A stretch of 24,527 nucleotides of DNA from Setaria digitata. Its lineage: Eukaryota > Nematoda > Chromadorea > Rhabditida > Setariidae. The notes below the pieces were generated by a model. The model did not search any database. It had not been told where the DNA came from and saw only the letters and a list, made by a program, of their open reading frames with translations. This document shows, piece by piece, positions 1-10,500 of this stretch. Made by a program: the position numbers and the translations under genes. The stretch's first letter is position 1; each line of letters begins with the position of its first letter. The stretch is taken from assembly GCA_003640385.1 (NCBI GenBank), contig RCAB01000714.1:1-24527 (forward strand), read 5' to 3'.

Positions 1-2242
1 ATTGTGTTTAATTCATTAACGAAATAACAGAAGTTATCACTGAAATCGTTTAAATAAATAATAGCAATTTGCACACTGATTTAATATTTCTTATCAATGA
101 AGACTTTTAAATTTTAGGTCAAAATTTGCTTCAAAACTTCAGAAATTTACTTTCTTTCGCACTGAATAGGAAAATTCGATTTTATAAAAAAATAAGCAAA
201 TAGTTCCTCTTTTCGTTTTGTTTTTGCTAAAGATTTAAATAATTTCGCTTCTTTTTTTTCAATTCTTGTAACTATCTCCGATGATAATTATAGCAATTTG
301 TTGAAATTTTTAATCAGTTTTAATGATTTTTATCCCTGAGCTTATCTAACTTAAATAATCTGTGAAGTTGAAATTATTTAAAAAATATTATGTTTGATAT
401 TTATGGTGCTTTTAATATATTTATTAACTATAGAAAGATTCAATGGTGATGATAAATTAACGCTGATAATTTTAAAACTGAAATTAAAAAACCGATTGAT
501 AAGAGGTGATAGGCAGAATGTAAACTTCTTTTTTAATGGTTAAAATGTGTCTCTTTTATGTAGAAACATTTAACAGCAATTTAAATGCATTTTAAATAGT
601 TCGACTGAAGATCAATGAATCCAAAAGTTATTTTTAGTTATTTCCTATAGTTACAAAAGTGATTATGTTAATTGTGTTCAAAAAAAAAAAAAAATTCCAT
701 ACCATCTATTGAGTATGAAATTACGATTTTTAGCTCAGTACTATATTATTCTATAGCTAAAGAGCTTAAACAAATGCTTGACCTTTAACCGGTCATTCAT
801 TTGGGAATAAATATCATATTATCAAATTTTAAATACTAGCCAAGTTTCAAAAATGATATAAATGATAATTGAAGTTGGAGTTTTGTTATGTTAGAAATTT
901 CAACATCAGCAGCTTCAATGTCATTTGTCTTCTTTTGTCATCTATTTTTTTTTTTCAATTTTTATATTTTAAGTTTCTAACTTCTCAGATATTGCATCAA
1001 TTATTTTGCAGCAGGGAATTTTTCGATAGAAGATTAAATAATGACTGACTAAAGCTTTCAAATTTTCAAACCTTATATTAAATTAAAATCAATCCGCTTA
1101 CCATTTCTAATAAATAAATTCGTTTGTTTTTATTTATCTTTAAAACGCTGTTTTTTTTTTCTTTTGAATAATAATTCAAGTATTTATTATTGAGGAATCA
1201 TTCAATAATTCGATGCTTTCTATTAATTGAATAATTTTTTCTCCCTTATTTCATTAATTATTTTTATCTTTTGCCCGAGATAAATGATATCAATAAAAAA
1301 GAGAGCGAATGTGAATAATTATTTTCGCATTAATTCTAATTATTGCAATCATTTTTTTCTTTCCAACCTAAATGACAAATGAAATGTTAATTTTATATGA
1401 ATCACTCATTTTTTCTTGTGAAATATGCAAAATCTCAATCTAACAGAGGAAAATTGATAGCATAATTAATAATTTGTGCGTTAATGTGTTTATCAATTTT
1501 TAATTTTGTCCTTTTTTCTTCAACCCTTGCCTTCTCACTTTTGCTGAATTGATTGCTTCATTAATTTTTATATCATTTATATTATTTTAAATTGAAATGC
1601 ATCTTTAAAATTAAGAAAAAAATATTACAAAAGCAAATGATAAATGATAATAGTGTCACCTCATTCATGCTTGCACAAATATCGTTTTTCAACACTGTTA
1701 TATGTAATTAAATATGCTAATTAATAAATGATACAGTAATTAATGTACAGCACATATGAGGTACAATAGTTTCAAATAATTTGATGGTTTTTTTTTTTGT
1801 TTTCACTATATTCCTAATTATAGATTAATTAATTTATTACGGTTTAAGAGATGGCATAACATTGTTTTTTTTTTCCCTTTTTCTTTTAGTTAATAAATTA
1901 AATTCTCATAATATCTAGATATCTTTACAAGCATTCACATAAGCGATCGTTGCTTCCGCTGAATGTGTGTAATTAATTAGTCCCACAAACGAATTTGGCT
2001 GACATCTCTCTAAACAACGGCAACCATTACATTACCATCGCACCTCTCCTTCTTCTCGCAATACCTTCCTCAATTTTCATTTCATTCCACCTCTTTTCAC
2101 TTTCATTTTCAATTTCACTATCGATCGTTCGATATAACCACACCATCATTTATTCTACTTCAGAACATTTTAGACAATAATACCAATATTTTCCAAAAAC
2201 TTTCACACTCTTCTCACAACACCTGCGATCTTTTATCATTTT
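1..2242. other. AT-rich non-coding DNA
   Basis: Short homopolymer runs and many stops in all frames. No exon-like rise in GC, no conserved peptide and no RNA gene are visible. The open frame starting at 1995 begins with TTG and encodes low-complexity hydrophobic sequence, so I do not call it. Confidence 0.7.
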
Positions 2243-2413
2243 GCAGTACAGTGCAAATCGTGGAAATGCATGCCATTTTAGAGGCATAGTGCAAATCCTG
2301 CAAATTTAGAGGTACAGTGCAAATCCTGCAAATGCATGACGTTTTGTAGAGGTACAGTGCAAATCCTGCAAATTTAGAGGTACAGTGCAAATCCTGCAAA
2401 TGCATGACGTTTT
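2243..2413. repeat. Minisatellite with 68-bp higher-order unit
   Basis: Five copies of a module built on GTACAGTGCAAATCCTGCAA. Modules begin near 2243, 2280, 2308, 2348 and 2376; they alternate between a 28-bp form ending in ATTT and a 38-40-bp form ending in GCATGACGTTTT, giving a 68-bp two-module period. The first copy is the most diverged (GCAAATCGTGGAAATGCATG). Confidence 0.9.
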
Positions 2414-4712
2414 CCAACACGTTACGAAGCTACCAGTTGTTTTAAAAGTTTGTTTCGGTTTTTATTCAATTATAGTTTAATTTTAATCTTCAGTATCAGT
2501 TGCAACATACAGTATGATTTTTATTTCGAGAAAAAGAAATCATCATTGTTTATACCGTATCCAAATAACCGAAAGTAATTGCAATCATCGAGAAGATTAA
2601 CATCAAGTAGGACTGGATATTTTCTTTTTTCTTTTTTCATTTCATGACAGAATCGTTCAAAATTCTGTAATGAGAATGTGACAGTAATTAAAATATTTTA
2701 GTGCCAACTAATACAGTAGCATTCTTAGTGAACACAAATCATATTACTTTTTTTTTTTTTTTTATCAAAAAACTACAATTTTTTTTTCTTTTTCTTTTAC
2801 CTAGGAATAAATTATTATTTTCTCAAAATTTTTTTTAGGCAATACATTATGACACTGAAAAAACTTTTTTTTTTTGCATTTTCTTAACAGTTGTTAACTG
2901 TTTGTTTAATGATTGCAACCTGTTATACTGATAAGGACAAAAGGAATTTTTTATGCAAGGAAATAAAAAGTTTTATCTTTAAATCTAGTTTGAAAAGCTT
3001 TACACTTCATTTTCATTTGATAACCGAAAATTTTTTTTTAAGAACAAACTTTTTTTTTTTCTCTCTCTCTCTCTCTCTCTGTAAATACCTCAACTTGATG
3101 CGGACTTGATATTTCGAAAATCTTTTTAAAAAATTATATTTTCTTTTTAGTTTAATTTTGTTAAATAAAATCTATTCATCTAGTGATTACACAGTTTTTT
3201 TTCAGTTTTTAATCAACTGCAAATTTTCACTTTTACTGTTTTCCTTTTAAATACCAAAAAAAAAAAAAAAAAAATCTATGAAAAATTCGAAGTTTAGTTT
3301 GAAAGAAATATTTCAAAATTGAAAATTTATGTGATTTGAACTTCAAAACTTACACTTTCTTAATTTCGTTTACATCAATAACTAATTTTGTCATCATTTA
3401 AAATTTAACATCTTAAAAGAAAAATACTAAAGTTAAGATTTTTTAAGGATTTGTTGAAATAATTCCCTGAGTAAATTACTTCCGAAATGCAAATAATTAT
3501 CATTTAACCTTTTTTTTTCTTTTGAATGTAGAAAATGGCAAACTGTGAATTAAAAATGTATGTCATTTATTTTGAACTGTTTGTGTATATTTTTAAACTT
3601 CATCCATCTTTCATTCTTAACATTTTTATTTCTTTTCATTTTTTTTTCTCTTTTTTTTTCTCTCTAGTTTAGTTTAGAAGTTCGTTCTATGTAGTTAGAA
3701 TGAGGAAGTTAAACATCAACCGAATGATCAAAGAAATGTTATATACACTTACTTCATTTCACTAATCGATGATTGAATATTTTGAATGTTCGTTCTAAAT
3801 TTATTGAAATTTTTATTTTTAATTAAAGAATTAATTTGGAAAAAAGAAGAAAAAAAGTTATGTTCGAAAATTGCAATAAAACATTATTGAATTGAGGAAC
3901 GTCACCTTTTCGCCAGAAGCAATTTTAAAATCTACTTTGTTCGAATTTAATTTAGTAATTAATAATTCAATTTGTTCTAAAATTTTTCAAATGTACATAA
4001 AATTCACTGGCTGCCACCATCTCGAACCACGCTGTTTTATTTATTTATTTATTTATTTTTTCAGTAATAGAAGAAAATGTAACAATTAGAAAAAGCATGC
4101 GCCATGATTTTTGATGTTCTTTCTCCATCTTCACCACTATTTTTCACCTTTTCTCACCTGCTATTTTTCACGCACTTTTTTCCCGCATTCTATCATTTTT
4201 CCCGCATTCAGCTCGTCATTTACATTATTTTTCAACAGGTTTATGTAATGTCGACGGTTGATTGTGAATGTTTACTTCAAAATGAATCAATTTCAATCTC
4301 AAAAAAAAAAAAATTTTTTTTCCTCAAATTTTCTCATATTTCATTTACCTTAGCTCTTCCTTCCTAATCTTTCAGATCCTGAATATCGTTTTTTCTTTCC
4401 TGGATTATTCTCATTATTAGGCTTTTTTTTTTTTTTAAATTTTTTTCCCCTTTTCGCATGAATGGTTCTCTTTTTTTTTTTGTGATTTAATGTTCTTTCG
4501 TTAATTTCTTCTTTTTCTCGTTCGTTTTGCACTTCACGGCAAAAATTTACAAAATTGAAAAGTTTTGAATTGAACTAGAAAATGAAAGAAAAAAAAAAAG
4601 AAAAAAAGGAAAAGCAAATACACTTATTTTATCGATGTTAAGAGCATAGCACAAGCAGATATAAATATATATATATAAAGAAGGACAGAGAAAGATATAT
4701 TTTTATTAGTAA

Positions 4713-4745
<33 letters not shown>

Positions 4746-5091
4746 AACTAATGCCTTTCATCGCATTCTCTAATAGCATTTTTCAAGTAGTAATTATTAC
4801 TTTTATATTGAACTTCTGAAAAAAATTTTTTTTTCGCCTTCTCTTATCTTTTTTTCGTAAATCTTCGAAACAATTAATGAAAAAAAAAAAAAAAACTTAT
4901 TATAATATTAATAATAATATTAGTAACAATCATAACAATGAAAATAATGAATTATTTTTATTATTCTGGTTATTTAGTACTTTTTCTCAAGAATTGGAAA
5001 AAAAAAATTCTTATCATTTAAAACTATTATCGGAATGGACTGATGATTGTGATCAATTTTTGAGGGAGAGAAAAAACGAAAAGAAGACAGC
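2414..5091. other. AT-rich non-coding DNA with simple repeats
   Basis: Contains T10-T13 tracts, a T11 plus (CT)10 run at 3050-3080, a TTTA repeat near 4036-4056 and a 28-A run at about 4716-4743. Open frames here are low-complexity translations of poly-A, poly-T or CT tracts. Confidence 0.65.
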
Positions 5092-5158
5092 GGAAGAGAA
5101 AGAGAGAAAGAGAGAGAGAGAGGGGAGAGAAAGGGAGAGAGAGAGAGAGGGGAGAGAA

Positions 5159-5193
<35 letters not shown>

Positions 5194-5197
5194 GAAG
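5092..5197. repeat. 106-bp uninterrupted purine tract, GA-rich
   Basis: Every base from 5092 to 5197 is A or G. Inside, the segment AGGGGAGAGAAAGGG occurs at 5121 and 5148 (27-bp period), flanked by (GA)n. Such tracts can form triplex (H-DNA) structures. Confidence 0.9.
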
Positions 5198-5590
5198 CGA
5201 TTTGAATCATTGGCATAATTATATGAATGGAATATAAATGATTATTTAAGGAAAAAAAAAGAAAATATTTCCAAATAAAAATTCAATAGGTAGTTTTCTT
5301 GAACAGATAAGAAGAATTCAAAAAAGAGTCTGGTAATTTTAGTGATAGCACAGGATGCGAGAGTTCCTGAAAATAGTTCATAAAAAAGAGATTGAGAAAA
5401 ATATAAAATGAACAACGAATCATGGTGTTAGCTAAGATTGATAATGAAAAAGAGAGTACGGCAATAGTGGATACGGCAGAATGCTATACAATATTGAGAA
5501 GATAATATCACAGACAGCAGCGTGTACCCATTTGCGATGAGCTGTTTAGAAAACGACCTCTTCTTATTTCACTTTTTCGTAAATATAAAG

Positions 5591-5598
5591 TGTGTGTG

Positions 5599-5637
<39 letters not shown>

Positions 5638-5653
5638 TTGTTTGTTTGTTTGT
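5591..5653. repeat. Compound microsatellite (TG)n(TCTG)n(TTTG)n
   Basis: A (TG) run passes into about seven TCTG repeats and then about five TTTG repeats before breaking into TACGTGGG. The stepwise change of unit suggests growth by slippage with point change. Confidence 0.92.
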
Positions 5654-5811
5654 ACGTGGGTATGTAGAGGTAAGTATTGACGTACGTGTGTGGGCATACA
5701 CAGGTATATAATATTTACGTACATTATACATGTAAATAAGTGTTAATTGAAGTTCTTTTAGCTCAGAAATAAATTGTTTATGTTATTGCTACAATAATAA
5801 ATGTTTTGTGT

Positions 5812-5998
5812 TATTATCATCAGGTATGACTCATATCAAATCTATCTTTACCTATTTTACGGGTAATTAATTTCCTACCCATAAAGTGGAGTGTGATCTT
5901 TTATTTCCTACCCATAAAATGAGTTTAGGCTTAATTTTGTACTGAAATATCGATTTGACGTATATAATATATATATATAATATATTATCATCAGGTAT
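5812..5998. repeat. 16-bp direct repeats around a 155-bp segment
   Basis: TATTATCATCAGGTAT occurs exactly at 5812-5827 and 5983-5998. The segment between them carries two exact copies of TTTCCTACCCATAAA (5871-5885, 5904-5918) and a TA-rich end. No transposase or clear terminal inverted repeat is seen. Confidence 0.7.
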
Positions 5999-6024
5999 CA
6001 ATTCCCCATGTCTCCAGGGGGGGG

Positions 6025-6062
<38 letters not shown>
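6025..6062. repeat. TA dinucleotide repeat next to a G8 run
   Basis: About 17 TA units follow GGGGGGGGTATT. The G run (6017-6024) faces a CCCC 13 bases upstream, so a small hairpin is possible. Confidence 0.9.
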
Positions 6063-6065
<3 letters not shown>

Positions 6066-6239
6066 CATAGACAAAATGAAAATTAAAGAGAGTTTAGATC
6101 AGATTATTTAAAATACTGAATATATATCGGATGTTTTATCGAGAAATTACGGGGAATGATTTTTTTTGTCATCAGTGTATCTTTTGATGTAGATTTAATA
6201 GAAGTCTACGATTGTTGTTAATCGTTATCCTTAATGCTG

Positions 6240-6270
<31 letters not shown>

Positions 6271-7379
6271 ATATCTACTCAAGATTTCATGTGACATTTA
6301 TTGATTGTTGTTAAATTATCATTTGTTCATTGTTATCACTTTAAATCAGTGATATTTTCAATTGTTATTATGAGCTAAATTAGCAGATAGTAATGTGTAT
6401 TAAATTTATGGAACTGTTTATTTATTTTCCCTATTTCCTGCTTATTGTTGAGATTTTTTCACAATTTTTGAGGAACAATTTTCTCTTTTTTTTTTTTTCA
6501 TGATCAACAAAAATGTTAGCGTAATAAGTTAAGGCAAAAAAAAACAAAAGGAAATCAAATATTCAAACTAGCATTTGTTTTTTTTTTTTATGTTATAACT
6601 GTACCGTATATGGCTAAGACAGTACTGCAGTATTTTTTGTTCCTTAAGGGTGTGATAAATGGAAGAAGCCTGATGATGTAATAGAATTACATATATCCAA
6701 GTTAGTTTTTTTATCTTTCATAGAATAAAATTTTACGACCAAAAAAAAAAAATTATAAAAAAGGAGTATTCGAAGTGATTTGTTTTGTTGGGTATGATAA
6801 TGCAAGAAGTTGATCTGATCGTTTTAGCAGCTGTTTTAACGGCAATATATTGCTAAATTAACTGAGAACAAATGTTAAGAAAAGAATCTTCTTTTTTTTT
6901 TTTTTCTTTTATATCATTTGAATGAAATTATAGATTTAATAAATGAAAGAAAAAAAAAATGTTTATTTATTTATTTATTTCTGAAATTAAGAAATCATGA
7001 AAAATCCATGCATTTGTAATTACTCTGTTCTTTTATTTTAAGCATTTTAATTGTCAGTTCATTCAAGATTTTTGTTAACATTATATATATATATATCTAG
7101 TTTTTCTCCTCTCTTCCTTCTTTCCCTCTCACATTTGCATCCTCTGTTCTTAATTTTATTAGATAATTAGGATTTTGTTTGATTGTTAATAAATGATTTG
7201 ATGATACAAATGAAATTCTGAAATTCTCGAAAGAGCTCTTAACTATGAAATTGCCCACATCATCCTCTCAGCTGTCATTTTTTTCATTCAATTCATTCAT
7301 CGTTTCATTCAATTCATTCAGCCTATATAATTGCATGAAATCAAACAATTCAATATTGTTATTTATTTATTCATTTTTT
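6063..7379. other. AT-rich non-coding DNA upstream of AMPK gamma
   Basis: Holds a 30-T run near 6243-6270, TTTA repeats near 6962-6980 and a short TA run near 7083-7096. It probably includes the promoter of the gamma gene, but no TATA box, initiator or conserved factor site can be singled out. Confidence 0.5.
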
Positions 7380-7388
7380 ATATTGCAG
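7380..7388 (+). promoter_or_regulatory. Splice acceptor ahead of the start codon (cis or spliced-leader)
   Basis: ATATTGCAG ends at 7388, 71 bases before the ATG, with no intervening ATG. In nematodes such an isolated acceptor just before a first coding exon is often used for SL1 trans-splicing, but an unseen upstream exon joined in cis would look identical. Confidence 0.4.
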
Positions 7389-7459
7389 GTTTCAATTTCA
7401 TCTTTTTTTTTTTTTCTCCTTCCAAACAAAATTCAATAATTTGTAACGATTGGTTAATT

Positions 7460-7512
7460 ATGACACATCGTCGTCCATCAATGGGTCAATTAAAGCATCG
7501 AATTTTCCGAAG
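7460..7512 (+). CDS. aakg: AMPK gamma coding exon 1
   Basis: Encodes [17 protein letters not shown] plus two bases of the next codon. The donor is AG|GTTTGT. It carries an RRPS basophilic kinase motif at residues 4-7. No homology fixes this exon; it is chosen because its frame and phase continue into the next exon, and because the ATG sits 72 bases after a CAG acceptor suitable for cis- or trans-splicing. Confidence 0.7.
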
Positions 7513-10500
7513 GTTTGTTTAGAATATATAAAAATTGCTTGTGGAAATGAATGGCTTGTATAGCATATCATCTATCTTGTTCTTTAACACTAGAAAAAGT
7601 GATAAGATGATGCTCTCAGTGCCCAATAATTATCATTGTGGAGTAATTATGGGTGGAGACGTTTCAGTCTATTCTTTAAAGAAAAAGAAAAAAAAAAAAA
7701 AAAAAAAAATGTTTTCGTAAATTTTGTTGTAAAAGTACTCAGTTAATGATTTCATTCTATTCTTATCACTTTCTTGAGGTGATATGATTAGAGCACTCCT
7801 CCTTCCTCATTCTCCAAGAAATTATTATTATTTTTTTTTTTTTTGAAAATTTTATTGCAAATATACATTAAGTTAAGGATTTTACTCTTTTTTTATCATT
7901 TTCTTTTAATGATATAATTAATATGACTAGGCGAATCTGAAAATATAATAGGTTTGACAAAGTGATACAATTAAATGATATAATTATTGCCTTTCTTCAC
8001 TAAGAAATACTAATTGAATAATTTAGATGAGACTGAGTTATTTTAAAAATGAAATAAAATTAAGGAGGATGAATTTAGACTTACAAATGAGCTATTTTTA
8101 TTAGTTATTATGTTTGAAGTTTGTTAAAAGACTTGAGAAACTTTGCTGTGCATTCTATTTTATATTTTAAAACATTTTTAAATATATAATTTTTGAGGCA
8201 TTTTGTAGTTCTTATAGTTACATTAGCTGATAGTTTGCTCAGATAAATTAAAAATATACTAGAGACAATAAAGGTTTAAATCAAAAGATGTGTACTAAAT
8301 GTTTCGGTATGTTAATATTTGGGCTTTATAATCTACTTTTTAGTATCTTGAAACGTACCGTTACAAATAACGACTTCATCTAATATTTAATTCCATAGTA
8401 GTGTACTTCGTTTAGAAGATTCGAGAAAAGATGAATTGAATTCCAGGACAAATAAATTAAGAAAAATTATTAAAAAAAAAAGTATTGAATTTATTGAAAT
8501 TTCAGGAAGAGTGCAAGTTTTACGAAAATTGAACTTGATGAAAGGAAGGATGGTGAAGAGATGGATGATAATGAAGTAAAAAATACAGCGTCAGGCTCGA
8601 AAACATGGACAAACGCAATGGGGCGATCGCTAAGGCGAAGGCTGAATGCTTTCCGGAAAGATGGAAATGATAGTGAAAGGTACCGATAAAAAAAAATCAG
8701 CAAATAAATTTGTTTAATTCAGCCGTAGAAAATAATTCGTGATGCACTTAGAAATTTAGATGTATAATGATACTTGAAGTCAAATGATTTCCTTATTTCG
8801 GTTTCCTTTTGCTGATAGCCTGCCTGATGGATCTAAAATAAGAAGTGTCTGAGAGCTAACATTTTGAAATCCTAGGCCCTTTCTGACCACTTTAATTCCT
8901 GTCTGATACCAGCATGCATTTTCAAGCAATTCAAGTGCTCCACTAAGTGTTCTGACAGATCATTCGGCATTCCATTGCTCACCAGGTGTTTACTTCCCAA
9001 AAAGAAAAAAAAAATTAAAAAAAATAAATTCTTGTTTTTAAATAATTCTATTCAAAAATAAGAATTAGTATGCATCCCTGTAAGGTCTGCTAATGTATTT
9101 CTTTACTTCCTTTCCAAATATCATAAATTGATTACATTAATTAATGAATTATACTAACGCTCACTGTTGAAGCTTTGTTCTTCATGGATAATTTTATATC
9201 GCACTTTGCTTGCCAATCACTTTTTGTCCTAAAAAAAAAAAAAAAAAAAAAGAGAAAACAAAAAAGAACAAAAAAAAAAAAAAATGCAAATTAGTTATCT
9301 TTCACGTTCGGTGTAAATTTTTTGGCAAGGAAAAGTATAATTAAGATTAAAAATTCATTCTTCCTATCTTATATCTTTATCTCACTGTCATTAAATTAAA
9401 ATAATGTTCAAATTGACGCTATTTCTTATATTAATTTATTCATGTTACGTTTTAATTTTGTTGCTCACGCGATATTGTACGGTTATTACCACTCTCAATA
9501 TATTTCATTTCATTTGCTTAACTGTGCAGGTCATTTTCAGTTCCGTTGTTTCTAAGTCAATGCCGGAACGGGTCAATGTTATCCAGCTTCGGAAATCATC
9601 GCATCGGAATACTGCTTCAAATACCGTAAGGTAATCAGTCACTCAGTAATTTCAGTAGATAAATGTTTGCTGTTCCATTAATTTTTTTGTTACCGATTGC
9701 CATAGATTTCATTTTGAATCTCAGTGCAGGTGTATTTTGCTTCCATTGATCAGTTCCAGAAAATTTAATTCGTCACTCTAATCTTAGATAAGAAACTGGT
9801 TTTTATTTGATAAATGATAATTATTCATGTTTTCTTGTCTGTTATCCAATGATGCCTAAATAACTACTTCTCATATTTTAAATTAAAGTTGTTTTGATGG
9901 TGTTTTTCAAGCCTTCCTTCGATTTGCTGTAACTCTGAGCTAGTAGCAGAACATGAGGTGATGTCTGAAAAGATTATGAAGATTTTGTTGCTTATTGGGA
10001 AAAGGAAGTAAAGAAGAAAAAATTATAAATCCCACATCACTCAAACATTGAAAAAAAAAAAAAAAAAAAAAAAAAAAACTTATTACTTTCTAGTTTCGCA
10101 CAAGAACAGAGAAGAAAATCCAATATTTTTAGAGAAATCTTGATTAGTTTTTTTTTTTTTTTTTTTCATTTTTTTCTTTTGCAGAAGCTTAAATAATCAT
10201 CCTTTTTTAGTGTCTAAATGATTATTTTTCAATAAAAGAAGATAAAAATACATTTCAGCTTTTTTCTGTAAACTTAACCAGCCATATTTACGAAAGTTAG
10301 CCATTTTCATGTTGACATTAGGTGATGAAAATGGAAAAAATAGTATTGCTGTCTGTCGATAAATCGTACTATAGAAACAACAGTAAAAGGACCTGTGTAA
10401 TCTTAGTTCGGTTTAACAGTTATTTTTGTGAAGAACAGATTTGTTACCTCTTGAGCTAGGAAGTTTAATATATAAACAAGAATTTATTCAAATTTTACAT

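Noticed and set aside
1995..2180. 61-codon frame with hydrophobic Leu/Ser/Phe-rich peptide
   Set aside because: Non-ATG start, pyrimidine-rich low-complexity composition, no splice signals in register.
2214..2420. 68-codon minus-strand frame with repeated LQDLHC/CRICTV words
   Set aside because: This is simply the minisatellite read in one frame; its unit lengths (28 and 40 bp) do not preserve a constant frame.
4248..4305. Possible first exon after TTTTTCAACAG with ATGTCGACGGTTGATTGTG
   Set aside because: The frame runs straight into a poly-A tract without a usable donor in phase with exon 2, so it cannot be linked to the gamma gene.
4877..5218. 113-codon frame beginning with poly-Lys and ending in Arg/Glu/Gly repeats
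   Set aside because: It is mostly the translation of a poly-A run, AAT repeats and the purine tract. The middle (about SEWTDDCDQFLRERKNEKK) looks less trivial, but there is no splice context or homology.
9404..9634. 76-codon ATG frame covering exon 3
   Set aside because: Only the last 30 codons (after the TTTTCAG acceptor) belong to the gene; the hydrophobic upstream part is intron read-through.
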